Assembly (NCBI RefSeq): GCF_005116645.1
Contig: NZ_SWCM01000009.1
Location: forward strand, 124,001 to 188,000
Origin: Desulfopila sp. IMCC35006
Lineage (GTDB): Bacteria; Desulfobacterota; Desulfobulbia; Desulfobulbales; Desulfocapsaceae
Direction of reading: 5' to 3'
Length of the DNA stretch: 64,000 bases
A program made the translations under genes and the position numbers. Shown here piece by piece: positions 1 to 8,761 of this stretch (the stretch's first letter is position 1; each line of letters opens with the position of its first letter). The notes under the pieces were generated by a model. That model worked only from the letters and a program-made list of their open reading frames with translations. It was not told the DNA's origin and searched no databases.

Positions 1-3000
1 GGTCCACCCAGAGTAAATTAACCGCATCCTGCAGCTGGTCGCGGAAACCAAACGCACCGCTTGCCTGGTAAAACCCTCGGCGCGCCCAGAGGCGTTCGGC
101 GAGCGCCTGGTATATCAGCCAGTGCAGCTGGCGGTCGAATTGCGGGTCGTTCGTTGCAACCTGCAGGGGCCGCATCATATCAAGCCACCAGGCACGGGTG
201 GCAGCCAGCTTCGCCTGTACAGCCGAAACCGTCCGGCACCGCGCTGCAACCGCATCCGCCTGGTGGTGCGTATCGCTCTGGCCGAGGGTGACCGAGATCG
301 TGCGCGACTCGCCGGCGGGAATGACCACTGTGACGAGAAAACTGGCGATGGCTGTCAGGTCATCGGTTGGCCCGTCCCACGGTTCGCCACTCTCCACCAT
401 TACCGGATGAGCAGGAAGACGGCCCGGGCCGAAGAAACAGCCGCGCCGGGTCTCAATTCTCTCCGGCGTCTCGGAAATAGCCACAAACGCCGGACCGGAA
501 CGAAAACTGTTGCGGGGATTGGTGAAAGAGATGGTCCCGTTGGCCGCATCCACTTGAATATTCAATGGTCCGGAGTTTTCCGGATGGTCGGCGAGAGTCA
601 TGCGGAAATACGGCGCAAGGCGGATTTTTCTGGGTGCATCGCCATCATTGCGAAGAGTGAGCAGATACAATCCTGCCGGCTCATCGGGCGGCACGAACAC
701 CGTCAGTTCCGTAGCAAGCCTGCCGCGCTGCATCGAAAACGTCGCTGTCCCGTCCAGGCCGAAATCGGTTGCGTAGATGGCTTCAGTGTCGCGCAGCGGC
801 AGATACGTGGGCGAGAGCCAGAGCCGCTCCTCGACATCATAGAGGTAGAATAGTTCCGACGGCAGTTCGTTGGTCACCGTGTCGGCCCAGTCCGTCGTGA
901 GCCGGTTCTGCTGTGCGTTCAGGCTGGCCGAGCTGTGCAGTCCGCGATTGGTCACGCAAAGAACGTGGCCGAGCGCGTTCGCCATCGTGTGGTCGAACGG
1001 GCGCGGCGTGAACGGTGTGTTGACCCGCAAGGTGTTGCCGCCATCGGAGAAGGCACAATATGGCAGCGGGGTGCCGGGGGGAATTTCACCGTGGCCGATA
1101 TGCGGTTTGGCCGGAGCCTCGTCATCGCCGTTTTTCTCACAGTACGTCGTTTGGGGATCAGCCTGATGAGGCAAATGGAACGAAATTAAATCCACGACAT
1201 GCTGCCGATCTTCGACGCAGCCCATCAAGAGTCGCACGGTGCCGGACGCACCACGCGCCAGGGAAAGGTTCAGCAACAAGCTGCCGATGGCATCAAAGCT
1301 CGGACACGCCTCCGTGTTGATCGGTTTTAAAAACGCGAGCGTCTCCAGCACGCGGGGCCTCCACAGACAGCCCGCCCGACCGATAAAGTCGACGCGCCCC
1401 TGTAAAAATCCATCCGGTGGTGTTCCCGCCGCCAGGAAGCCGATCTGTCCAGTGTCGTGATGCTCCGCTATCAGGGCATTTACGCCGGCATCGTAATGTA
1501 ATTCGTGGAAAAGACGGTTGTACTGGGTGTGATTGCGGTCGGCCTGCGGGGAATTCAACACCCATTCCAGATACGGCACAATCCCCAGTTCACGTGCACA
1601 CAAGCCTCGATTTGTCACGGTGATTTCCCAGAGCTCGACGGCCTCGGCATCTGCCGGCAGGGTGACGCGGACCACTGTCTCGATTTCGCTCTCCGTCTGG
1701 CGCAGAACAAGGCTCGACGCATCCATTTCAGCCACCGCAAGCGGGGCGATCTCCTCCGGGAAATTGCCGATCACCGGCCACGACTTAGCCACCCCGGATG
1801 GCATCTTTTCGACCACAAACAAGGCACGGCCGGCAGGCTCGAGACGGTCGTAAGCCCGTCGGGTGAGATCGAAGCCATTTCTTGCCAGGGTGCCGGTGAT
1901 TGCCCCGCTACATTGCCATTCGACGCCATATGCGAGATTGTCCAGCCGGAATCTGCTTGGCCGCCCTGCCGCAACAGGTGAACGCCAGGCGCGGAAACAA
2001 AAGGAGGCACATCCAACCGCGAGCCCTGCGGCCATGCCCGCCAGCACCACCTGCAGGATTGAACAGCTTCCCACAATTGCCACCAGCCCGCCGCCGGATG
2101 CCTTCTGGATGGCTTCGGACTGCGACCATGCCCAGTCCCAATCCTGTCCCCGCGGGATAAAAAACGGGATCAGCAGCGGCGCCCAGGTCGTGAAGCGTTT
2201 GATGCCTTCTGGAATACACCGGCTTGCCGACGCCGCCGGGCCGATGAAGCGCGCAAATCGTTCATCAAGCCGGTCCATGCCGATAAAGCTGAGATTGACG
2301 AGTGTTGCGACGCGCAACCCCATGTGATCAATCCAGATCAGAATACGGAAGAAATCGTAGGCAAGCACCCACATGAACACTTTCAGACTCCACGCGTGAA
2401 AATCTGCGGAGCTCGAGGTCCCAGCCTGGAAAATGCAGACAACGGTGTGAATCGCGCCATCCTGATTATACCAGGTCGGTTCGGCCATTTGTTTGAGGAA
2501 GGTGAAAATAATCGGCGCCATCCACAATCCCCAGCGCAGGACTTGAATCGTGCCCTCGGTCAGTTCGACTGCGCCCTGACGGGAAAACATCCGCCGGATC
2601 GGCGCGGGATCGCGCTGAAACAGCGCGGTAAGGAACGAACGGTTGATGGCAAACAGCCAGGCCGCAACGCCCCAGCCGATAACGCCTTTCAACGCTTCAT
2701 TGAACAGCAGTTTCGCGCCGCCGGCGTAGGTGCCCAGCTGAATGTGCCCCCACTTGCTGACCAGTGGGTAAAATTCATCGGCCACCGGGAGCAGCCCAAA
2801 GGTATTGTACAACTTGAGCTTATCCAGCACGACGGGAATTTGCGTGGCATCGAAATAAAAGGCGAACGCACCACCGACAAATGCGCCCAGCGCGCCTTCC
2901 ACCAGATAGAGGCGCCATGATTTGAGTCCGCCGCAGTTGCGTACCCCGTACAGCAGATCGCGCAGCACACTGACCCCGGCATAGGTCAGCGCGCCCGCGG

Positions 3001-4258
3001 CCAGACCAAAGGCGATACGCTGGGCAACCGGCAGCGCGGGGAGATGGACGTTCAGGGCGATGGCGCAGGCGATGCCAACGACCAGGCCGCGGCCCGCCAG
3101 CATCGGCTGTAAAGAGGCACTCAGGGCCCGGCGAAAAAACGACTGGCTTCCGTCAAAACTTTCGATGATTGTTTTGCCGAGGGGAAACGCCATCGCACCG
3201 ACGACGGCCAACAGCAGCACTGGAAAACCATGATAAAGAATCTGCACGACCGTTGCCTCGGCGACGAGGTGGAGGAGTTGTAGAAACGTCATCAGGACAC
3301 CGCTGAAAATCATGCCCTTTTTCATCCCGCTGACAGCATGCCCTTTCATCGTGGCGTATGTCGGCGCTCGTCCGTGCATTCCATCCATGAACATCCCGGT
3401 CACCAGAAAGACCTCGGCCCACAAGGCCCCCTGGGAGAGCAGGGTGGCAAGAACTGCGGCAACCGGTTGCAAGGCACCGGGCAATCCGGCGGCGAAATTT
3501 CCTGATCCCATATCCGCCACGCCCGGAGCAAGGATCGATGCGACAGCAGCCAACAGCAGGCAGAGATGCGCGTACGCGCCGGTCAGCGGACGGCGGGACG
3601 TGGTCAGAGCAAAGGCCTGGGCCAGGATGACGTTGAACAGCAACAGCAGCAGCCCCCGGCCGATTCCCGCGTACCAGGCTGAAGAAACCGGCAGCAGACC
3701 CCCGGTTATAAGTGTGCCCAGGGAAACCGCCAGCTGCTCCGACGGCAGGGCGAGCGGCAGGCCCAGGGCAAAAGGAATAAGTGTGATCGCCGTACCCATA
3801 ACGACGTCCAGGTGTTTTCTTGAGCTCAGCAGCCGGTAGGTGCTGGCAGACTGATAGAGCAGATAAAAAACCGTCGCGGCAATGGGGCTCAGGTGGAAGA
3901 GTCCGGAAATATTCTGTGGTGCCTGCCAGAGCAGCATCTGGCTCGCTGAAGCACCAAGGAGCCCGGAAAACACAAAATCCTGGATCGCTTCGCCAGGCGT
4001 CAAGAGGCGCCCGGTCAAAATGACTTTCAGAATGCCGGCGGCAATCACTGCCGCAAGAGCCGGGCCGAGATATCGCCAGCCAGCTGACGGCGAAATTACA
4101 TTACCGGGTGCATATGCATAAAGCGTAAGCGCGCCGGCAATAATCAACACCGCGGCAAGGCCATAGCCTAAGTCATGGCTCAGTGACCGACGCCAGGAAA
4201 AGCTCGAATCGGGGACGGATCTGTTCCGAAATGTATTTTGGCCGGATTCTGGAGGCAT
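1..4258 (-). CDS. Membrane-anchored GH94 (NdvB/cyclic beta-glucan synthase-like) protein, 3' end missing
   Basis: An uninterrupted minus-strand frame runs from an ATG at 4258 off the left edge (over 1,419 codons). Residues about 25-700 are mostly hydrophobic membrane segments with short polar loops. From about 780 the protein becomes a soluble beta-sandwich module with the VTNRGLHSSASLNAQQNRLT signature (near 940, read at 900-960), and from about 1360 it shows the start of the GH94 alpha/alpha-barrel: DMMRPLQVATNDPQFDRQLH, then SGAFGFRDQLQD at about 1400. GH94 enzymes phosphorolyse beta-glucosides; in NdvB the domain trims cyclic beta-1,2-glucan. I see no GT84-type synthase domain, so the reaction is not settled. 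The start has no good ribosome site and could lie elsewhere. The catalytic Asp lies beyond the edge. Confidence 0.75.
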   Translation of the reverse strand, partial: MPPESGQNTFRNRSVPDSSFSWRRSLSHDLGYGLAAVLIIAGALTLYAYAPGNVISPSAGWRYLGPALAAVIAAGILKVILTGRLLTPGEAIQDFVFSGLLGASASQMLLWQAPQNISGLFHLSPIAATVFYLLYQSASTYRLLSSRKHLDVVMGTAITLIPFALGLPLALPSEQLAVSLGTLITGGLLPVSSAWYAGIGRGLLLLLFNVILAQAFALTTSRRPLTGAYAHLCLLLAAVASILAPGVADMGSGNFAAGLPGALQPVAAVLATLLSQGALWAEVFLVTGMFMDGMHGRAPTYATMKGHAVSGMKKGMIFSGVLMTFLQLLHLVAEATVVQILYHGFPVLLLAVVGAMAFPLGKTIIESFDGSQSFFRRALSASLQPMLAGRGLVVGIACAIALNVHLPALPVAQRIAFGLAAGALTYAGVSVLRDLLYGVRNCGGLKSWRLYLVEGALGAFVGGAFAFYFDATQIPVVLDKLKLYNTFGLLPVADEFYPLVSKWGHIQLGTYAGGAKLLFNEALKGVIGWGVAAWLFAINRSFLTALFQRDPAPIRRMFSRQGAVELTEGTIQVLRWGLWMAPIIFTFLKQMAEPTWYNQDGAIHTVVCIFQAGTSSSADFHAWSLKVFMWVLAYDFFRILIWIDHMGLRVATLVNLSFIGMDRLDERFARFIGPAASASRCIPEGIKRFTTWAPLLIPFFIPRGQDWDWAWSQSEAIQKASGGGLVAIVGSCSILQVVLAGMAAGLAVGCASFCFRAWRSPVAAGRPSRFRLDNLAYGVEWQCSGAITGTLARNGFDLTRRAYDRLEPAGRALFVVEKMPSGVAKSWPVIGNFPEEIAPLAVAEMDASSLVLRQTESEIETVVRVTLPADAEAVELWEITVTNRGLCARELGIVPYLEWVLNSPQADRNHTQYNRLFHELHYDAGVNALIAEHHDTGQIGFLAAGTPPDGFLQGRVDFIGRAGCLWRPRVLETLAFLKPINTEACPSFDAIGSLLLNLSLARGASGTVRLLMGCVEDRQHVVDLISFHLPHQADPQTTYCEKNGDDEAPAKPHIGHGEIPPGTPLPYCAFSDGGNTLRVNTPFTPRPFDHTMANALGHVLCVTNRGLHSSASLNAQQNRLTTDWADTVTNELPSELFYLYDVEERLWLSPTYLPLRDTEAIYATDFGLDGTATFSMQRGRLATELTVFVPPDEPAGLYLLTLRNDGDAPRKIRLAPYFRMTLADHPENSGPLNIQVDAANGTISFTNPRNSFRSGPAFVAISETPERIETRRGCFFGPGRLPAHPVMVESGEPWDGPTDDLTAIASFLVTVVIPAGESRTISVTLGQSDTHHQADAVAARCRTVSAVQAKLAATRAWWLDMMRPLQVATNDPQFDRQLHWLIYQALAERLWARRGFYQASGAFGFRDQLQDAVNLLWVD

Positions 4259-4449
4259 CAAGGGGAGAGTATCAGCGGCAGGGAAGATTGGTGATAAACA
4301 ATCATTTTCCAGGGGGGCCATACAACATGGTCTCCCATCCACAAAATCTTTGCTTCGGCAACACCAAATTATGCTTGCATTACCCAGTCAGCGAAAGTTT
4401 TGCAACTTTTTTCCCTGATTAAAGCGTCGCAACATGTTTTATCCGATTA

Positions 4450-4478
4450 CCCCTGATGTTCAGCTACTGAACCGGGGT
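4450..4478. repeat. Partial copy of dispersed repeat family B (arm fragment)
   Basis: The segment begins CCCCTGATGTTCAGCTACTG and continues to ACCGGGGTG, closely resembling the left arm of the full element at 58081-58237 (CCCCTCAAGTTCAGCCACTG...AACCAGGGGTG). The preceding TTTTATC-GATT context is also shared. It lies just beyond the stop codon of motB and can itself fold as a small hairpin. Confidence 0.5.
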
Positions 4479-4490
4479 GTCCTCGAGACA

Positions 4491-5282
4491 TCAGGGTTGT
4501 TCCTCAACCGTGCCGTTTGCAGCACTCATGAGCACAATATCAACCCTGCGGTTCTGCTTTCTGCCTTTTTCGGTGCTGTTGTCGGCTATCGGCCGGAATT
4601 CGCCATATCCGGTCACCGAGAGCTTCCCCGGAACAAAGCCATGTTTTTCAATGAAAAGATGGGCCAGACTGGTTGCCCGGGCGGTTGAAAGCTCCCAGTT
4701 GGAGGGGAAATTCTGCGATCGCATGGGCATATTATCGGTATGACCCTCAAAACTGACGGCGTTGCTGTACGGATCGAGTGATTCGGCAATTTTATCGAGA
4801 ATAACCGAAGCCTCCGGCTTGAGCGTCGCGCTGCCCGAGTCGAAAAAACCCGCCTCTTTCAGGCTGATTACCAACCCCCTTCGGGTTATTTCCAGATTGA
4901 CTTTATCGAGGTCATGCTGCCGGGCCAAAAACCGCTCTATCTCTCCCTCAATTTCCTTGAATTCCTTTGTCGTGGCCTGGACTTTCCGGGTGCCGTCCTG
5001 CTGCGCCTTTGGTTGCTCCGGATGCTGCATCGCTGGCGGCATTGCAGGGACAGGCATAAAATCGGTCTTTTGCAGAATATCCGGTTTACCCGACGATGAC
5101 CCCGCCATGACCCCAAAGGCGCTGCGGTAGGAAGCGGCAACCTCATCCACCTTTTTTTTGTCGGTCTGCGACATGGCGTACAGGGTGACGAATACTGCAA
5201 ACAGCAGGGTGATGAAGTCGCCATAGGAAATCAGCCAGCGCTCATGGTTCGCCGGTTTTTCCGGTTGTTTTTTTCGCGCCAT
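4491..5282 (-). CDS. motB: Flagellar motor stator protein MotB (MotD-like)
   Basis: This 263-aa protein has a short cytoplasmic N-terminus, one transmembrane helix (about 16-40) beginning WLISYGDFITLLF, and a C-terminal OmpA/MotB peptidoglycan-binding domain (about 135-250) with FEGHTDNMPM and GRKQNRRVDIVL. Asp22 in SYGDF matches the conserved proton-binding residue of MotB. With MotA it forms the ion-driven stator anchored to the cell wall. The ATG follows directly after the motA stop, so the two are translationally coupled. The N-terminus (NHERWLISYGDFITLLFA) resembles the MotD subgroup; MotB versus MotD cannot be settled from sequence alone. Confidence 0.93.
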   Translation of the reverse strand: MARKKQPEKPANHERWLISYGDFITLLFAVFVTLYAMSQTDKKKVDEVAASYRSAFGVMAGSSSGKPDILQKTDFMPVPAMPPAMQHPEQPKAQQDGTRKVQATTKEFKEIEGEIERFLARQHDLDKVNLEITRRGLVISLKEAGFFDSGSATLKPEASVILDKIAESLDPYSNAVSFEGHTDNMPMRSQNFPSNWELSTARATSLAHLFIEKHGFVPGKLSVTGYGEFRPIADNSTEKGRKQNRRVDIVLMSAANGTVEEQP

Positions 5283-6065
5283 TTACTTCCCCCCTTCCTC
5301 TACCGCGGAGGCATGCCCCTTGCCGCCCCCCGCCAGGTAGGACCGCAGCCGCACTTCGATAAATCTTGGATTTTCTCCGTTCTGGATGGCAACGATGCCA
5401 GCAATGATCATCTCCTTATGCAGCACCTCATCCTTGACGCGGTGCTTTATCTTGGTGGCGGCCGGCAGACAGAGGATATTGGCGATGATCAGTCCGTAAA
5501 TGGTCGCGACAAAGGCCACGGCGATTCCAGCACCCAACTTGGAGGTGTCTTCCAGGTTGCTCATAACATGGATGAGACCAAGCACCGCACCAATAATACC
5601 AATGGTCGGGGCGTAACCACCTGCCGCCTCAAACCACTCGACACTCATCTTGCTATGCTCCTCGGCGGAGGCAAGGTCAATTTCCATCAACTCTCTGATA
5701 TCCTTAGGTTCGACCCCATCCACAGAGAGGGAAATGGCTTTTTTCATGAACGGGTCTTTATGATTCTCTGCATCCTGCTCAAGGGAAATTATGCCGTTTT
5801 TGCGAGCCTTGCCTGCATAGGTGCAGATTTCGGCGATGAGTTCATCGTTTTTCCCTGAAGGAACAAGCAGTTTTTTGATGTCCTTTAGAGCCTGAATAGA
5901 TGTGGACATCGGAAAACTGATAAGAGTCGCCCCCAATGTGCCGCCAAAAAGGATCAGTGCAGCCGTTGGCTGCACGAGGGCATTCAGGTGCAGCCCCTCA
6001 AGCGAGGCACCACCGATGACGGCTCCGAGGCCGAAGATCAAGCCAATAATAGTCGCTAAATCCAT
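5283..6065 (-). CDS. motA: Flagellar motor stator protein MotA (MotC-like)
   Basis: The 260-aa product has the MotA/TolQ/ExbB layout: two N-terminal membrane helices (about 2-50), a large cytoplasmic loop (about 70-145, including AEEHSKMSVEWFE) and two C-terminal helices (about 148-205: GGYAPTIGIIGAVLGLIHVM, then LGAGIAVAFVATIYGLI). It is the ion-channel partner of MotB, which follows with no gap. The cytoplasmic loop is where MotA contacts the rotor protein FliG. The early EGLHLNALVQPTAALILFGG stretch resembles MotC of two-stator bacteria. Confidence 0.93.
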   Translation of the reverse strand: MDLATIIGLIFGLGAVIGGASLEGLHLNALVQPTAALILFGGTLGATLISFPMSTSIQALKDIKKLLVPSGKNDELIAEICTYAGKARKNGIISLEQDAENHKDPFMKKAISLSVDGVEPKDIRELMEIDLASAEEHSKMSVEWFEAAGGYAPTIGIIGAVLGLIHVMSNLEDTSKLGAGIAVAFVATIYGLIIANILCLPAATKIKHRVKDEVLHKEMIIAGIVAIQNGENPRFIEVRLRSYLAGGGKGHASAVEEGGK

Positions 6066-6376
6066 AGAGTACTGCTCGAAACACTGTTAGAGGGAGGGGG
6101 ATTGCCGAGAACACGGGCAAGAACTGTAACGGTATACAGAAAGCATATCGCGAAATTCAGAAAAAATAAAAGAGAAATCTGAGATACTTTAACAATTGCT
6201 GAAAATAATAGTCATAATAACGGAGCGTATACCTTTATCTGCAAAAAAATACAGTTATTCTTCTTAGTTGCGACCATCAAATGATCATCTCACAAGTCGT
6301 TTCCGGTGAAGAAAGACGATGGCGGAAACATTTGGCAACGCCAGGGTCATAACAAAAAATTCGCCGAGGCGCCTGC
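6066..6376. other. Intergenic region upstream of motA
   Basis: This 311-bp AT-rich spacer lies between the FlbD-like gene and motA on the minus strand. It should hold the motA promoter, but I could not identify a convincing sigma-28 or sigma-70 box by eye. No ORF or repeat is evident. Confidence 0.4.
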
Positions 6377-6574
6377 TTACTGCTGCCTGGACTGGTGCAG
6401 AATGCGCACGCGATAGGCCACGATTTTTTCGATGATTTCTTCTACTCGCTCCCGTACCAGATAGTGGTCGTCATTGAGCAGGGTAATGACCGTATCGGGG
6501 GTCTCTTCAAGGGTTTTGATGAGATCCGGGTTGAGATACAGTTCAGAGTGATTAAGGCGGGTCAGTTTGATCAT
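6377..6574 (-). CDS. FlbD family flagellar protein
   Basis: A 65-aa protein beginning MIKLTRLNHSELYLNPDLI and continuing ETPDTVITLLNDDHYLVRE, which is the FlbD (PF06289) pattern. FlbD-like small proteins sit in flagellar operons of many bacteria and are usually encoded beside motA/motB; their molecular role is poorly defined. An upstream in-frame ATG at 6640 would add 22 residues not found in the family, so the start at 6574 is preferred, though no clear ribosome site precedes it. It is followed on the same strand by motA and motB. Confidence 0.85.
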   Translation of the reverse strand: MIKLTRLNHSELYLNPDLIKTLEETPDTVITLLNDDHYLVRERVEEIIEKIVAYRVRILHQSRQQ

Positions 6575-7023
6575 GCGATAGCTAATAAAAAGGAAAGACT
6601 CGATTGGACCATACCCAGCCGCCGATATTGCAGGCTGCAAGGATTGTTATAAGCTTGATGTGTACGTGCATGCACGAGTCAACAACTGCAATGTGCTTAT
6701 ATAACGAGCTAGGCAAGGTTTTGCAAGAATTTTCCCAACCACTGCGTCGCCGGCGTTTTATGAGAAAAGTCGTGCAGGCCTGGGCATGATCTGAAGCAAC
6801 CCAGCCCCGGTGTCCCGCAACAGAGGAAGAATACCGGTTCGCATTGCGACGATAATAAAGGGGGGTGATCTCCAATAAATAGTACTTGACCGCTATGCAG
6901 CTCTTTTGTACTCATATTATCTGGATATAATGTAAAGAGCCATATCTGGTAACGGAATGATTACTGACGCGGCACCTCTTCTTAATGATTCCGATTACCA
7001 TACCTTCACCTCGGTTGAACGGA
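6575..7023. other. Divergent intergenic region
   Basis: 449 bp separate the minus-strand FlbD-like gene from the plus-strand hydantoinase-like gene. A TATAAT hexamer occurs at 6926-6931, but no well-spaced -35 box was found. The short frames in it lack family signatures and ribosome sites. I see no RNA gene or repeat. Confidence 0.35.
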
Positions 7024-8685
7024 ATGATCATTGGACTCGATGTAGGCGGCACCCATACCGACGTCATTCTGCTGGACGGCAGAAAACTTATCCGCGAAGC
7101 TAAAGTTGCCACCGATCCGGACAATCTCTTTGAAACCCTGATTGCCGGCCTCAACGCCATTATCGAGGGCATCGACCCGGCAGCTATTCAGCGGGCCGTT
7201 CTCAGCACCACCCTGGCCACCAACCTGGTTGCCCAGCAAAAACTTCCCGAAGTCGGCATGGTGGTGGCAGGCGGTCCGGGTATCGATCCCCGCCATTTTC
7301 GAACCAACGAATTCTATTATACGGTAGATGGAGCGCAGGACCATCGTGGCCGCGAGATCAAAACCCTTGACGACAATCAGCTGCAATCGATCGGCGAGGA
7401 GCTGCAGCGCCGGGGAATTCGCTATGCCGGCGTGGTGTCCAAGTTCTCGGTTCGCAACTCGGCGCAGGAGGAAAAGATGGCGGCTCTGTTGCAGCCGTAT
7501 GTGGAGCGGGTCTTTATGGGCCACTGTTTCTCCGGCAGCCTCAATTTCCCCCGGCGCATCGCCACGACCTATCTGAACTGCGCCGTCTACCCCATTCATA
7601 AGAAATTTTTCACCGCTGTTCAAGAATCGCTGGCCCAAAAAGGGTTGACCATGCCCATCCGCATTCTGCGGCCCGATGGCGGTAACATGAATATCCAGTC
7701 GTCGGTGGACCACCCGGCCCAGACTATTCTGTCAGGCCCCTCGGCCAGCGTCATGGGCGCCATCTCCTCAGCTCCCGCGGAAGGGACCTGCCTGGTGCTT
7801 GATATCGGCGGAACGACCACGGATATGGCAGTGCTGATCGACAAAGCCCCCCTGCTTGCCCCGCTGGGCATCGAGATCACCCCCTACAAAACCCTGATTC
7901 GCGCCCTGCTCACCCACTCCATCGGTATTGGCGGCGACAGCGTGGTCCGGGTCCAGGACGGGGAACTGACCATCGGTCCCGACCGAATCGGCAAGGCTAT
8001 GGCCTATGGCGGTCCGGAGCCAACTCCGACAGATGCCTTTTATGTGCTGGGCAAAGGCGGCGGTGACGGCGGCGATGCGGCAAAGTCCAGGGCCGGCCTG
8101 GCCCCCATAGCCGAGGCTCTCGGCTTGAGCGTAGAGGAGGCAGCGCAGAGAATTTTCACCTCAGCCTGTCAGACCATACTAGACGCCGCCGAAGAGATGA
8201 TCAAAACCATCAACAGCAAGCCGGTCTATACCGTGCACGAACTCTGGGAAGGCAGCCAGATCCGGGTCAGCCATATCCTCATTCTTGGCGGTCCGGCCCC
8301 GCAGTTTGCAAACGAACTGCAGACCATGTTTTCCGGCGAGGTGGCGGTCGTGCCCCATCATCATGTCGCCAACGCCATTGGCTGCGCCCTGGCCCGAACC
8401 ACCTGTGAAGTGATTCTCTTCGCCGACACCGACCAGGGAAGAGCCACCTCCCCCAGCGAAAACTTCAGCCAGAAAATTCCCTACAATTTCAGTCTGGATG
8501 ACGCTCGCGCCATGGCCCAGGATTTACTGCGCAAAAAGGCTATCCAGCGCGGAGCCAACCCAAATGATATGCAAACCGAGGTGCTGGAGGAAAGTCAGTT
8601 CAACATGGTCCGCGGGTTTCAGACCGTCGGTAAGAATATGCGGGTGCGGATGCAGGTTAAACCCGGACTCATCCGTGTACGGTGA
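7024..8685 (+). CDS. Hydantoinase/oxoprolinase family protein (HyuA-like)
   Basis: The product (553 aa from 7024; 566 if the ATG at 6985 is used) starts MIIGLDVGGTHTDVILLDG, the first phosphate-binding loop of the HyuA N-terminal domain, and has a second ATPase motif LDIGGTTTDMAVLI near residue 260, both typical of the actin-like ATPase fold of this family. HyuA-type subunits open cyclic amides such as hydantoin or 5-oxoproline with ATP. The protein is shorter than the usual 650-700 aa, and no HyuB partner is present. A histone-deacetylase-like amidohydrolase follows after 76 bp on the same strand. Substrate unknown. Start chosen because homologues begin at MIIGLD. Confidence 0.85.
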   Translation: MIIGLDVGGTHTDVILLDGRKLIREAKVATDPDNLFETLIAGLNAIIEGIDPAAIQRAVLSTTLATNLVAQQKLPEVGMVVAGGPGIDPRHFRTNEFYYTVDGAQDHRGREIKTLDDNQLQSIGEELQRRGIRYAGVVSKFSVRNSAQEEKMAALLQPYVERVFMGHCFSGSLNFPRRIATTYLNCAVYPIHKKFFTAVQESLAQKGLTMPIRILRPDGGNMNIQSSVDHPAQTILSGPSASVMGAISSAPAEGTCLVLDIGGTTTDMAVLIDKAPLLAPLGIEITPYKTLIRALLTHSIGIGGDSVVRVQDGELTIGPDRIGKAMAYGGPEPTPTDAFYVLGKGGGDGGDAAKSRAGLAPIAEALGLSVEEAAQRIFTSACQTILDAAEEMIKTINSKPVYTVHELWEGSQIRVSHILILGGPAPQFANELQTMFSGEVAVVPHHHVANAIGCALARTTCEVILFADTDQGRATSPSENFSQKIPYNFSLDDARAMAQDLLRKKAIQRGANPNDMQTEVLEESQFNMVRGFQTVGKNMRVRMQVKPGLIRVR

Positions 8686-8761
8686 TGGCTTGGTAAAAAG
8701 CCTTCCCTGAAAAAACTTTGACTCTCTGCAAGTCGATCAACACTAACCAACCAGGGGCATT

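Noticed and set aside
122-853. 243-codon plus-strand frame
   Set aside because: It lies antisense to the GH94-like gene, whose frame gives clear family motifs; the plus frame has Arg-rich shadow composition.
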